From assembly GCA_002337095.1 (NCBI GenBank), contig DDFI01000013.1, positions 1 to 17,266 of the forward strand: DNA of 17,266 nucleotides, written 5' to 3'. The position numbers and the translations under genes are program-made. The notes below the pieces were generated by a model. It was not told the DNA's origin and did not search any database. It saw only the letters and a list, made by a program, of their open reading frames with translations. Every line of letters begins with the position of its first letter. Position 1 is the first letter of the stretch. This stretch comes from Candidatus Saccharibacteria bacterium UBA1932 (GTDB lineage: Bacteria; Patescibacteriota; Saccharimonadia; Saccharimonadales; Saccharimonadaceae). Below, piece by piece: positions 1 to 7,052 of this stretch.

Positions 1-37
1 GGCCGATGGATGTTGCGAAGGTTTTGAGTTAATACGG

Positions 38-523
38 TTATTTACGCTTTTCACCCTTGTGGTGGGGGTTGGGGCGGGTTGTCCAAATATCAAGCATTGC
101 CAGAATGACGCCAGTAGTGACAATCACGGGCTGATACTGTTCGACCGATCTAATCACGATGGTCGCTTGCGCATCGGCAACGACGCCGGCCAAAAACGCA
201 TCGAATGTCAGCACGCCTGCCAGCAGCGCAAATAGCAGCGCGTTGACACTCCGGGCCATTCCGCCGTGTACTTTTGGCGCTTTGGGCAACAGAATCAGCG
301 CCGGCAGCAGTGTCAAGGTAATCGCCACCAGACTCAGCAGTGGCGGCTGTACAATTACCAATCCCGTGCTTGCGACAACTGGCGTCAGATCTGGCGCCCA
401 GAGCTTCGCGAGCAGCGCTCCGGCCACGAGCGCCAGGCCGAGCAGCCCAAATCCCCGCCGCGCAATATACACGATCAGCGCAAGAACCGCGAGATAGACA
501 CCGAGCACTGCATAAAAGGTCAT
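38..523 (-). CDS. Small multi-pass membrane protein, unknown function
   Basis: This 161-residue protein is not recognised. It is strongly hydrophobic, with probable membrane segments near residues 4-20, 25-42, 58-80, 93-113 and 131-148. It ends in a basic, charged tail (PNPHHKGEKRK), probably on the cytoplasmic side. The start is supported by an extended -10 box ending 6 nt before the ATG and the lack of any Shine-Dalgarno sequence. It follows the RimK-type gene on the same strand after 65 nt but has its own promoter, so it need not belong to that operon. The number and spacing of segments loosely recall small CvpA-like proteins, but no diagnostic motif was seen and I do not assign that family. 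Confidence 0.8.
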   Translation of the reverse strand: MTFYAVLGVYLAVLALIVYIARRGFGLLGLALVAGALLAKLWAPDLTPVVASTGLVIVQPPLLSLVAITLTLLPALILLPKAPKVHGGMARSVNALLFALLAGVLTFDAFLAGVVADAQATIVIRSVEQYQPVIVTTGVILAMLDIWTTRPNPHHKGEKRK

Positions 524-529
524 GGCCCT

Positions 530-556
530 ATTATACCACTAGCGGTGTGCGTACAA
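530..556 (-). promoter_or_regulatory. Leaderless promoter of the small membrane protein
   Basis: The minus strand carries TATAAT (530-535) preceded by TGG, an extended -10. Only 6 nt separate it from the ATG at 523. A weak -35 (TTGTAC, 551-556, 15-nt spacer) is possible. Transcription should begin at or next to the start codon. Confidence 0.65.
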
Positions 557-588
557 GACAATGGCTCACCAGCCTTTCATTCCGGCTA

Positions 589-1497
589 TTACGCGCCAAT
601 CTTGTCTTTTTTGTGCTTGCGCCCAGCGTTGAGCTCGATGTATTCGATAAGTTTTGACGCAACATCACGCCCGGTAATGAGCTCGGGTGTTTTTAGGCTT
701 GCACTTGAGTTGACCTCTAGCACCAGCGGGCCATGCTCTGAGCGCATCATATCTACACCGCAAAATGTCGCCAGGCCCATTGCCTTGGCGGCCTTGACGG
801 CGGTTTTGCGCTCTTCGTCGGTGAGGCGCACCGGCACGCCAACACCACCCTGATGCGTATTGCTACGAAAATCATCGTTGAGGCTCTTGCGCATGATGCT
901 CGCAACAACCCGTCCTCCCACTACTAGTGCACGGATATCGATACCGGCTGATTCACGCACAAACTCTTGCACAAGAAAGTTGACGCCCTCTACATAAAAG
1001 GCCTGCATAACTGCCTTGGCGGCTTTTGGGGTTTCGGCAAGCACGACACCGTTGCCGTGAGTCCCGCGGGCGACCTTAATGATAAGCGGCGTCCCGCCAG
1101 CGAGTTCGATCACATCCTCAAAACTCGCGGTCTCACGCGCGAATACGGTTTTTGGAATGCCAACGCCAGACTTAGCAAGCACCTGATAGGCCCGGAGCTT
1201 ATCGCGCGAACGATTAATAGCGATAGAGCTAGAGACAGTAAATGTCCCTTGGTTTTCAAACTGCCGCACAATCGCCGTACCATATTTTGTGTAACTTTGG
1301 GCGATACGCGGTATAATCGCATCGTATTTGGCGAGAGTTTCGCCCTCGTAACGTATGACCGGCTTGTCTTTTTCGACCGATACATAACACCGAGTATAGC
1401 TGATAATATCTACCTCGTGGCCACGCTCGACCGCAACCTGAAATAGCCGCTGCGTCGAATAGTTTTGTGGTTCATTGGATAAAATAGCGATTTTCAT
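589..1497 (-). CDS. rimK: RimK-type ATP-grasp alpha-L-glutamate ligase
   Basis: This 302-residue protein matches the usual length of RimK, which ligates glutamate residues to the C-terminal tail of ribosomal protein S6. The N-terminal region (MKIAILSNEP) is followed by the ATP-grasp fold. Visible features are the SRDK element (K100), the nucleotide-binding lysine in PLIIKVARGTHGNG (K141, loop 145-150), the DIRALVVG strand (187-194), FRSNTHQGG (210-218) and the metal-binding strand LEVNSS (260-265). It is the last gene of a three-gene operon, starting 2 nt after the protease stop codon, with only a weak GAGAG ribosome-binding element and probable translational coupling. The paired RimB-type protease strengthens the call. 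The target could be S6 or another protein; rpsF is not in the window. Confidence 0.92.
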   Translation of the reverse strand: MKIAILSNEPQNYSTQRLFQVAVERGHEVDIISYTRCYVSVEKDKPVIRYEGETLAKYDAIIPRIAQSYTKYGTAIVRQFENQGTFTVSSSIAINRSRDKLRAYQVLAKSGVGIPKTVFARETASFEDVIELAGGTPLIIKVARGTHGNGVVLAETPKAAKAVMQAFYVEGVNFLVQEFVRESAGIDIRALVVGGRVVASIMRKSLNDDFRSNTHQGGVGVPVRLTDEERKTAVKAAKAMGLATFCGVDMMRSEHGPLVLEVNSSASLKTPELITGRDVASKLIEYIELNAGRKHKKDKIGA

Positions 1498-1499
1498 AG

Positions 1500-1931
1500 T
1501 TATAACTCTCGATCTTCCTCGTCACCTGGCAACCCCTGCCCCACGGTGACGTCTACGATGTAATTGCCCTCGCGCAAAAAGCGTCGGCCTATGAGCACAG
1601 GGTACCGTAATTTGCTGCGATCTGCAAGCGTTAGGCGACAGCGCTGCGCATTTCCCTCTACAATAACTTCTGGAAACACCACGTAACGCTCTTGTACGCC
1701 ATTGGCGTTTTTTACCTCTGTTGTTTCGAAATCACGCGTCACGAGCTCGGTGCCGGTATAGCCGTCTACCCCGGGGCGTAGGAGCACAAAATGCAGCGCA
1801 CCATCGCGGACCTCTGCCCACTCATGATCAATTGATGAGCTATAGGCACCGGTATCTACTTTTGCAGGCAACTGCCTACATCCATATCCAGGGATGTCGA
1901 CGCGCGATGCGCGACCAATAGTGGTAGTCAT
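1500..1931 (-). CDS. RimB-like retropepsin-type protease ('ATP-dependent zinc protease' family)
   Basis: This 143-residue protein is a small single-domain retropepsin-like protein of the family annotated as ATP-dependent zinc protease. The aspartic protease signature is VDTGAYSSSI (residues 25-34, D26), and the second conserved block is RYPVLIGRRFL (109-119). In Pseudomonas a member of this family (RimB) works with RimK on the glutamate tail of S6, so removal or trimming of added residues is the natural guess here. The start overlaps the stop of the upstream ATP-grasp gene by an ATGA, and a strong Shine-Dalgarno (AAAGGAGG, 1940-1947) lies 8 nt upstream inside that gene. It is followed after 2 nt by the RimK-type gene. 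Confidence 0.88.
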   Translation of the reverse strand: MTTTIGRASRVDIPGYGCRQLPAKVDTGAYSSSIDHEWAEVRDGALHFVLLRPGVDGYTGTELVTRDFETTEVKNANGVQERYVVFPEVIVEGNAQRCRLTLADRSKLRYPVLIGRRFLREGNYIVDVTVGQGLPGDEEDREL

Positions 1932-2893
1932 GGCTTCTTCCTCCTTTGCCGACTGGCGGCTTGATACAAAAAATCAATAAGTTTCTGCTGATACTGTGCG
2001 GCATGCAGTCCGCGATCGCGGTTGATTGTGCCGGGCATGGCGTTGATTTCAAACAGCACCCAGCCGGTATCAGTCCGACCAAAGTCTGCCGAATAAAACC
2101 GCTCCGCACCTAGCGTCTCGAGCTGAGCGTCGACATCCCGGCACAGCGCGCGAAGCTCGAGCGGGACATCCTCGATATCGATCAGGCGCGTCTCGCCACC
2201 ATAGCCAATGTTAGATTTGAGGCCGCCCGCAGGTGGTGTGCGCAGCGTCGCAATCACGGCCTCGCCATTGATAATAATAACGCGAAAATCGTGCCGCCCC
2301 TCTACGATGCCAGGTATTCCCAGGTGAGTATCTACGAATTGCTGGACTTGCAGGGGAAATTCTTGGTGTTCGCGTACGCGATCATAGTCGTGCTTGGGGC
2401 CCACATAGACACCCTTGCCAGAGTTGCCATACAACATTTTGACCGCAACATGCCGACCAGGCGTGTCATTGATCGCCTCGCTCAGCTCGTCATCAGTGTA
2501 GACTAGCCGGCTGGTAGGATGAAAAGCTTCGAGCAATTCATACGAGGCGTGCTTATCATCAGCGAGACGGCGGAACTCGGGGGTGTTAACCTGCAGCACG
2601 CTATCGTCGTGGTCAAATTGATCCTTGACCCACAACACATCAACAGTAATCTGGCCGCGCGCTTCGAATACATATTCGCCATTATCCCGAGGCGCCAACA
2701 CCCAGTGGCGCGAGAATACGCCATCACCCTGATACGTCCCATTCCCCATCAGGATAGCGACATACGCGCCCCGCGCCTCAAGCGCCGCGATTACTTCTTC
2801 GTACGCCCGTCGATACTGTGGCGCCTTAAAATGGAACGTCGTGATATCACGTCGCTCACGAAATATTCCAATTATAGGCTTATGCTTATTCAT
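1928..2893 (-). CDS. Second ATP-grasp ligase, RimK/glutathione synthetase-like
   Basis: This 321-residue ATP-grasp protein is distinct from the RimK-type enzyme two genes downstream. Recognisable elements are the nucleotide-binding VKMLYGNSGKG (151-161), QVQQFVD (182-188), the HDFRVIIINGEAVIATLRTP strand pair (201-220) and the metal-binding WVLFEINAMPG (278-288). The family ligates an amino acid or peptide to a carboxylate using ATP; the substrate cannot be told from the sequence. It is the first gene of the operon with the RimB-like and RimK-like genes, and its stop overlaps the next start (ATGA). The start is supported by a -10 box 8 nt upstream. It could add a different residue to the same target, or make a small peptide. 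Confidence 0.85.
   Translation of the reverse strand: MNKHKPIIGIFRERRDITTFHFKAPQYRRAYEEVIAALEARGAYVAILMGNGTYQGDGVFSRHWVLAPRDNGEYVFEARGQITVDVLWVKDQFDHDDSVLQVNTPEFRRLADDKHASYELLEAFHPTSRLVYTDDELSEAINDTPGRHVAVKMLYGNSGKGVYVGPKHDYDRVREHQEFPLQVQQFVDTHLGIPGIVEGRHDFRVIIINGEAVIATLRTPPAGGLKSNIGYGGETRLIDIEDVPLELRALCRDVDAQLETLGAERFYSADFGRTDTGWVLFEINAMPGTINRDRGLHAAQYQQKLIDFLYQAASRQRRKKP
1940..1947 (-). promoter_or_regulatory. Strong Shine-Dalgarno inside the upstream ORF
   Basis: AAAGGAGG on the minus strand, 8 nt before the protease ATG and within the last codons of the preceding ATP-grasp gene. It fixes the protease start and shows that the organism uses Shine-Dalgarno initiation at internal operon genes. 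Confidence 0.85.
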
Positions 2894-2901
2894 CTTGGTT
2901 T

Positions 2902-2910
2902 ATCATATCA
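2902..2910 (-). promoter_or_regulatory. Leaderless promoter of the ATP-grasp/protease/RimK operon
   Basis: Minus strand TATGAT (2902-2907) preceded by TGA gives an extended -10, 8 nt from the ATG at 2893. There is no convincing -35 and no Shine-Dalgarno sequence. Confidence 0.55.
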
Positions 2911-2933
2911 TGCTTATGTCGATTTTCGCTTCA

Positions 2934-2961
2934 GTCACGCTAGGTCTTTCACCTACGTCAC
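2934..2961 (-). terminator. Possible hairpin terminator after dnaJ
   Basis: The arms GTCACGCTAGGT and ACCTACGTCAC pair around CTTTC with one mismatch and one bulge. The hairpin sits between the dnaJ stop and the next promoter. No T-run follows, so the assignment is weak. Confidence 0.35.
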
Positions 2962-2993
2962 CGTCTGGACTTGCCGGAATAAAATCGATCCCG

Positions 2994-4097
2994 CTAAAAC
3001 AATCCGCGTTTTTTGGTGGTGCTGAATTGCTCCAGGAGTTCGCGCTGGGTTTTGGTAAGCTTGGTCGGAATGTCGACGATGATCTGGACGATATGGGCGC
3101 CACGACTGTCGCGGCCCATGTGTGGCACGCCGTGGCCCGACAGTTTGAAATCGGTACCGCTCTGCGTGCCGGCCGGGATTTTCATGCGGACGGTACCATC
3201 CACTGTTTCGACATCGATCTCGGTGCCGAGCGCCGCATCAACCATGCTAATATGCTCCTCCGAGAGCACTAGGTCGCCCTCGCGAGTGAATTTTTTGTGC
3301 GCCTTGACCCTGATATGCACATAGAGGTCGCCTTTGGCGCCGCCGCCGATCGCCTCGCCGCGCTCGCGTAGGCGAATCGTTGCACCGTCGTCGATACCGG
3401 CCGGAATCTTGACAGTAATAGCCTGTTCGCGGCGCTCGACACCTTTGCCGTGACAGCGAGTGCAGACTTTTTCGGGTACTTTACCGCGGCCGCGGCAGGT
3501 TTCGCAGGTGACGGCCTGCTGGATCGGCCCAAACATCGTGTTCATGACGCGAGTCTGCTGGCCAGCGCCCTTGCAGGTGTCGCAGGTTTTCATGCTGTGG
3601 CCCGGCTCGACCGTCGTGCCTTTGCAGTGGGTGCATTCGTCGTCCATGGTGAGGTCGAGGCGGCGTTCGATGCCAAATAGCGCCTCCTCAAAATTCAGCG
3701 TAATAGAGGTCTCGACATCGCGGCCGTGCGTAGGGCCGTGCGTACGCCCGCCGCCGCCAAAAAACTGCCCAAAGATATCGCCAAGCCCACCATCACCAAA
3801 ATTAAACTCAAACTGCTGGCCCTGGCCGCCGAAGCCGCCGAAGCCCTCGAATGGATTGCCGCCACCACCGGCCGATGCGCCACCGACGCCGGCATGGCCG
3901 AATTGATCGTAACGCTGGCGTTTTTGCTGGTCTTTGAGTACCTCATAGGCTTCGTTAACCTCTTTGAATTTGGCCTCATCGCCGCCCTCTTTGTCTGGGT
4001 GAAACTTAACCGCCGCCTTGCGAAAGGCTTTTTTGATCTCGTCGGCAGAGGCGGTTTTGGCCACACCTAGCACTTCGTAGTAGTCGCGTTTGCTCAT
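2994..4097 (-). CDS. dnaJ: Chaperone DnaJ (Hsp40)
   Basis: This 367-residue full-length type I DnaJ is the co-chaperone that delivers unfolded proteins to DnaK and stimulates its ATPase. It has a J domain with HPD at residues 33-35, a Gly/Phe-rich linker (about 68-117), and a zinc-binding domain with four CxxC pairs: C155/C158, C172/C175, C198/C201 and C212/C215. C-terminal substrate-binding domains follow. The ATG is 8 nt from a perfect TATAAT with no Shine-Dalgarno, so the mRNA is probably leaderless. A CIRCE operator overlaps the promoter, implying HrcA repression and heat induction. It is not next to dnaK, which lies about 9 kb away with its own CIRCE; grpE and hrcA are not in the window. 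Confidence 0.98.
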   Translation of the reverse strand: MSKRDYYEVLGVAKTASADEIKKAFRKAAVKFHPDKEGGDEAKFKEVNEAYEVLKDQQKRQRYDQFGHAGVGGASAGGGGNPFEGFGGFGGQGQQFEFNFGDGGLGDIFGQFFGGGGRTHGPTHGRDVETSITLNFEEALFGIERRLDLTMDDECTHCKGTTVEPGHSMKTCDTCKGAGQQTRVMNTMFGPIQQAVTCETCRGRGKVPEKVCTRCHGKGVERREQAITVKIPAGIDDGATIRLRERGEAIGGGAKGDLYVHIRVKAHKKFTREGDLVLSEEHISMVDAALGTEIDVETVDGTVRMKIPAGTQSGTDFKLSGHGVPHMGRDSRGAHIVQIIVDIPTKLTKTQRELLEQFSTTKKRGLF

Positions 4098-4105
4098 ATG
4101 GACCT

Positions 4106-4134
4106 ATTATACTAGCCTAGCACTCGACGTGCAA
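4106..4134 (-). promoter_or_regulatory. dnaJ promoter, leaderless, overlapping CIRCE
   Basis: Minus strand -10 TATAAT (4106-4111) and -35 TTGCAC (4129-4134) with a 17-nt spacer. The -35 is inside the 9-nt spacer of the CIRCE palindrome, and only 8 nt separate the -10 from the ATG. Confidence 0.8.
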
Positions 4135-4143
4135 GAGTGCTAA
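4117..4143. promoter_or_regulatory. CIRCE operator (HrcA site) of dnaJ
   Basis: The sequence CTAGCACTC-N9-GAGTGCTAA matches the CIRCE consensus TTAGCACTC-N9-GAGTGCTAA with one mismatch. It covers the dnaJ -35 and most of the promoter spacer, so HrcA binding would exclude RNA polymerase. Confidence 0.95.
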
Positions 4144-4157
4144 CACGCCAGTCGGGG

Positions 4158-4865
4158 TTAGATTGATTCGACATCAGCGATATGGGTAGCATCATTCATA
4201 CCAGCGCGCTGCATGGCCGTAATATGGCGCTGCTCTGCCACTAGATTGCGCGCCAGGATGCGAATCACCATGCCATTTGATACAATCACCGAGCCGCTGG
4301 CGCCAAACGGCAGCAATAGCTGGCTAATTGTGCCAATGCTACCGACTGATTCCCAGACATTGGTCGCGGCCATCGCCTCTTGGGCCGCATTGTTGTAGTC
4401 GTAGGCGGCTGCCGAGCCGACCCCTGGAATATCTGTGGGCGAGACAGGTCGAGTACGCCGCCGCTGACGATTGATCAGATGCAGATTGACCGCACCAGAA
4501 CCTACGGCGATGGCGACGTTAGCGGGCTTAGGCACTTCGCCGTCGTATAGCAGATGCGCACTCTCGCTAATACCATAGGCTGCCAGGCCAATATGCGCCA
4601 GATAAATCACCTGGCGCAGGCGCGCGGCACGAATGTGATTACCGGCGCGGTCGTTGCGCTCGGCCAGAGCTATGCCAACGGGTATAACGACGTCGCCAGT
4701 GTCCATGACGACATTATTGATACTCGGTGCGCTGTGTCCCACGCCAAATTCACTGGCGTAGCTGGCAAGCAGGCTGAGCACATTCACCGCAGTTAGCTCG
4801 CGCAGCGTCGACCGAAACAGCGACTGCTGCTCGCTGGTGATGGTGTGATTGGTGCGGGCCTCCAT
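4158..4865 (-). CDS. Hypothetical membrane protein
   Basis: This 235-residue protein is not recognised. Hydrophobic stretches near residues 24-40, 56-69, 84-105, 115-131 and 172-205 suggest an integral membrane protein with four to six helices. A basic loop (NRQRRRTRP, 132-140) follows the fourth stretch. I place the start at MEART, 13 codons downstream of the longest possible ORF, because a TTGCAA-16-TACAAT promoter lies within the longer N-terminus and its -10 ends 6 nt before this ATG. It is divergent from the FKBP gene, and its stop is only 14 nt from the dnaJ CIRCE. No functional link to dnaJ is visible. Confidence 0.75.
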   Translation of the reverse strand: MEARTNHTITSEQQSLFRSTLRELTAVNVLSLLASYASEFGVGHSAPSINNVVMDTGDVVIPVGIALAERNDRAGNHIRAARLRQVIYLAHIGLAAYGISESAHLLYDGEVPKPANVAIAVGSGAVNLHLINRQRRRTRPVSPTDIPGVGSAAAYDYNNAAQEAMAATNVWESVGSIGTISQLLLPFGASGSVIVSNGMVIRILARNLVAEQRHITAMQRAGMNDATHIADVESI

Positions 4866-4871
4866 AGGACT

Positions 4872-4899
4872 ATTGTAGTCTTGATATGGGTCATTGCAA
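4872..4899 (-). promoter_or_regulatory. Leaderless promoter of the hypothetical membrane protein
   Basis: Minus strand -35 TTGCAA (4894-4899), 16-nt spacer, -10 TACAAT (4872-4877), then 6 nt to the ATG. It decides the start at 4865 instead of 4904. Confidence 0.7.
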
Positions 4900-4911
4900 A
4901 CCACAAACAGT

Positions 4912-4939
4912 TTGGTGATGTAGCGGCTCGTGGTACCAT
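4912..4939 (+). promoter_or_regulatory. Leaderless promoter of the FKBP gene
   Basis: -35 TTGGTG (4912-4917), 16-nt spacer ending in TGG, -10 TACCAT (4934-4939), then 6 nt to the ATG at 4946. The -10 is imperfect. It is back to back with the promoter of the preceding divergent gene. Confidence 0.55.
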
Positions 4940-4945
4940 AGAATT

Positions 4946-5317
4946 ATGACATACGAAGGAACCAAACTCACAGATTTTTCCCCTCTCGAGCGGGTCGAAA
5001 AGCTCGAAATCATCGACGTAGTGCCCGGTACCGGTGCCATAGCGCCCGCTGGCGCCACAATTACGGCACATTATACTGGTGCGCTATGCCATAACGGCGT
5101 GATTTTTCAGAGTAGCCACGACATGGGTCGACCGATTACGTTTGGCCTGGGCCAGGTGATTGCAGGCTGGCGCGACGGTGTGCCCGGCATGAAAGTTGGT
5201 GGTATGCGCCGGCTGATCATTCCCGCCGAGCAAGCGTATGGTGCGAGTAGCCCAGCACCAAATATCCCAGCTAATAGCGACTTGGTGTTTGATATCGAAC
5301 TTGTCGAAGTCAAATAA
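4946..5317 (+). CDS. FKBP-type peptidyl-prolyl cis-trans isomerase
   Basis: This 123-residue single-domain FKBP catalyses cis-trans isomerisation of prolyl bonds. The fold runs from IIDVVPGTG through AHYTGAL (Y43), GVIF (F54), FGLGQVIAGW (W75), the PGMKVGGMRRLIIP strand and AYG (Y98) to the terminal LVFDIELVEVK. There is no signal peptide, so it is probably cytoplasmic. The residue after F54 is Gln55, where canonical FKBPs have the active-site Asp of the FDSS motif; the remaining pocket residues look intact. The ATG lies 6 nt from a -10-like element with no Shine-Dalgarno. A 12-bp hairpin follows the gene and separates it from the convergent tail-fibre-like gene. Confidence 0.96.
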   Translation: MTYEGTKLTDFSPLERVEKLEIIDVVPGTGAIAPAGATITAHYTGALCHNGVIFQSSHDMGRPITFGLGQVIAGWRDGVPGMKVGGMRRLIIPAEQAYGASSPAPNIPANSDLVFDIELVEVK

Positions 5318-5340
5318 TTCCGCCTGTTGGGTAGTGATAC

Positions 5341-5369
5341 TATAGGCGGCTCGCTGGGAGCCGCCTATA
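5341..5369. terminator. Bidirectional hairpin terminator
   Basis: Perfect 12-bp stem TATAGGCGGCTC / GAGCCGCCTATA around a 5-nt loop, between two convergent genes. There is no long T-run on either strand, but the position and GC-rich core fit a shared terminator. Confidence 0.75.
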
Positions 5370-5393
5370 TATGTTACTGGCTGAACCTCGCGA

Positions 5394-6962
5394 CTATGGG
5401 CCGACCCACATGTCGCCGGCTTTGGCATTTGCGCCAGGATCGGTGGCACCGGTGAAGATCACCATGATGTCGGTGCGCGTAGTTGGGCGCGTGGTACCCG
5501 ACGTATACATAACGCCGCCAACTACCACCCGGGCAGGATCTATAGTGCCGCTCGTGATTTGGGTAGCAGAAAACGCCTTGGCAGTGTCGGCGGTATTGTC
5601 GACATTCGCCAGACCGACGTCGGACTTGGTAAGCACCACGTCGCCAGTACGACTAGCCACGCTCGTGACAGGCACGCCGGCCCATTTGACGCCGTTAGTC
5701 TGGGTAGAATCGGCCGTGAGCACCTGGCCATTAGAGCCGACAGCGGTGCGGGCAACTGCACCAGCAGCGGTCGCGGCCAGTATGTCACCCTTGGCCGTCC
5801 AGGCCGAAAGGTTTGGCTTGGTAGCGAGTCCGGTGTCGACGTAGGTTTTGGTGGCTTTTTGGGTAGCGATTTTGGTATCACTGTTGGCAGTCAGGGTGCC
5901 GTCGGTATCAAGCTGCGAGCTCGCCAGCTTGGCGGCAAGGTCGGTGGTGAGGTTGGCGATATCACTTTCGACCAGCGTCACAGCACCAGTCTTGCCCGCA
6001 ACAGAGGTAACAGGAGCTGCAGCGGGAGCCACGTTCTTCCACTTGCTAGTGGCGGTATCGTAGGTAAGTACTTGGCCGTTGGCTGGGGCGGTAACTGCAA
6101 TATCCGACAGGCTAGTGAGCGCGGTCGGGATGGTTGGCTTGTTCAGAATCGCACCCATGCCGCTAGCAGCGTTCCAGTCAGCGCTCACTTGGGCTGCGGG
6201 GATAGTGGGCTTATTGATCAGGCTGGTGTAGTCGCCACTAGTAGCGACGGTAGCGAGGCTGGTCCAGGCAAGGCCACTTGCTTGAGCCGAGGCAGCAGCC
6301 AACACTTGGCCATCGGTGCCAACACCCAGGCGCGTCGTGGCGCCCGCAGTGCGGACAATCAAATCGCCCTTGGTGGTGGTGGGGTCGGCAAAGCCGGCGG
6401 CGGCAGCTTGGTTCTTCCACTTGCCGGCGGCGGCATCGTAGGTAAGTACTTGGCCGGTTGCAGGCGTGGTAATCGTCGCATCACTCAGAGTCGCAAGGGA
6501 GTTCGAGATGGTCGGCTTGTTGGTCAGGTCAGTGTAGCTGCCAGTAGTCGCCACAGTCGCCAGGCTGCCAGGCTGCACCGCGGTGTCGGCTTTGGCGCCC
6601 TGCGCGGCGGTAGCAAACGCGGTGGCATTGGCGCTTGCGGCGGTGCCGAGGGTTGGCTTGTTGAGGATTTGGGCTGCACCCGACGTTGCGTTCCAGTCGG
6701 CATTGGCCTGCGTCCCGCCACCAGTCACCGATGACCAGCGGTAGCCGCCAGGCGCCGACGAGTCGAGTGTCAGCACCTGGCCATTCGTCGCCCCTGATAG
6801 ATTGAGAAGATTGCTTGCTTGCACTGCCCCCGGTGCGAGTGATGTTGCCGTGACAACATTGTCACGTAATGTACCGTCAGGCTTGTGTATTTGAAGCAAG
6901 TACTCGTTGAGTAAATCGCCCCATACGCCGCCATCCGACCCTGGTTGTGGTAGACGTGCCAT
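5394..6962 (-). CDS. Tail-fibre-like repetitive surface protein
   Basis: This 522-residue protein is low in Cys and rich in Ala, Thr, Gly and Asp. It is built from modules typical of phage tail fibres and related bacterial surface proteins. The N-terminus is LPQPGSDGGVWGDLLNEYL (4-22). Internal module pairs are ADWNATSGAAQILNKPT (88-104) with 261-277; TGSYTDLTNKPTI (140-152) with 242-254; GQVLTYDAAAGKWKN (170-184) with 296-310; the KGDLIV block (198-233) with 391-427; and the TSVAGKTGAV block (319-338) with 433-454. No signal peptide or membrane anchor is visible. The start has AAAGGA 11 nt upstream. No capsid, portal or tail-assembly genes are nearby, so this is unlikely to be an ordinary prophage. 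A role in adhesion is inference. Confidence 0.85.
   Translation of the reverse strand: MARLPQPGSDGGVWGDLLNEYLLQIHKPDGTLRDNVVTATSLAPGAVQASNLLNLSGATNGQVLTLDSSAPGGYRWSSVTGGGTQANADWNATSGAAQILNKPTLGTAASANATAFATAAQGAKADTAVQPGSLATVATTGSYTDLTNKPTISNSLATLSDATITTPATGQVLTYDAAAGKWKNQAAAAGFADPTTTKGDLIVRTAGATTRLGVGTDGQVLAAASAQASGLAWTSLATVATSGDYTSLINKPTIPAAQVSADWNAASGMGAILNKPTIPTALTSLSDIAVTAPANGQVLTYDTATSKWKNVAPAAAPVTSVAGKTGAVTLVESDIANLTTDLAAKLASSQLDTDGTLTANSDTKIATQKATKTYVDTGLATKPNLSAWTAKGDILAATAAGAVARTAVGSNGQVLTADSTQTNGVKWAGVPVTSVASRTGDVVLTKSDVGLANVDNTADTAKAFSATQITSGTIDPARVVVGGVMYTSGTTRPTTRTDIMVIFTGATDPGANAKAGDMWVGP
6033..6488 (-). repeat. Duplicated tail-fibre module
   Basis: The segment encoding LSDATITTPATGQVLTYD and on to KWKN (6411-6488) is repeated as LSDIAVTAPANGQVLTYD to KWKN (6033-6110). 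The two copies are similar at both protein and DNA level, for example the shared stretch encoding GQVLTYD. This points to duplication within the gene. Confidence 0.7.
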
Positions 6963-6973
6963 AGATGTAATTG

Positions 6974-6980
6974 TCCTTTT
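6974..6980 (-). promoter_or_regulatory. Ribosome-binding site of the tail-fibre-like gene
   Basis: AAAAGGA on the minus strand, 11 nt before the ATG at 6962. The spacing is slightly long, but there is no competing start nearby. Confidence 0.6.
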
Positions 6981-7018
6981 GTGTGAGCCCTTTGAGCGTT
7001 AAATACTATCTATTATTT

Positions 7019-7027
7019 ATCATACCA
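7019..7027 (-). promoter_or_regulatory. Probable extended -10 promoter of the tail-fibre-like gene
   Basis: Minus strand TGG followed by TATGAT (7019-7024). It predicts a leader of about 50 nt before the ATG, consistent with the Shine-Dalgarno found there. The -10 lies within a weak dyad (TATCAT ... ATGATA). No good -35 is seen. Confidence 0.45.
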
Positions 7028-7052
7028 TAAGCATGATACAAATAGAGCCTCT

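Noticed and set aside
3..32. Possible last ten codons of a plus-strand gene entering from the left (ending MDVAKVLS, TAA at 30-32)
   Set aside because: It would be a natural convergent neighbour, but ten codons cannot be told from chance.
5559..6734. A 391-codon open frame on the plus strand opposite the tail-fibre-like gene
   Set aside because: Gly/Arg-rich antisense reading of a repetitive Ala/Thr-rich gene, with no promoter or ribosome-binding site.
5394..6962. A prophage in the window
   Set aside because: Only fibre-like proteins are present; there is no integrase, terminase, portal, capsid, tape measure or lysis gene, and the neighbours are chromosomal housekeeping genes.
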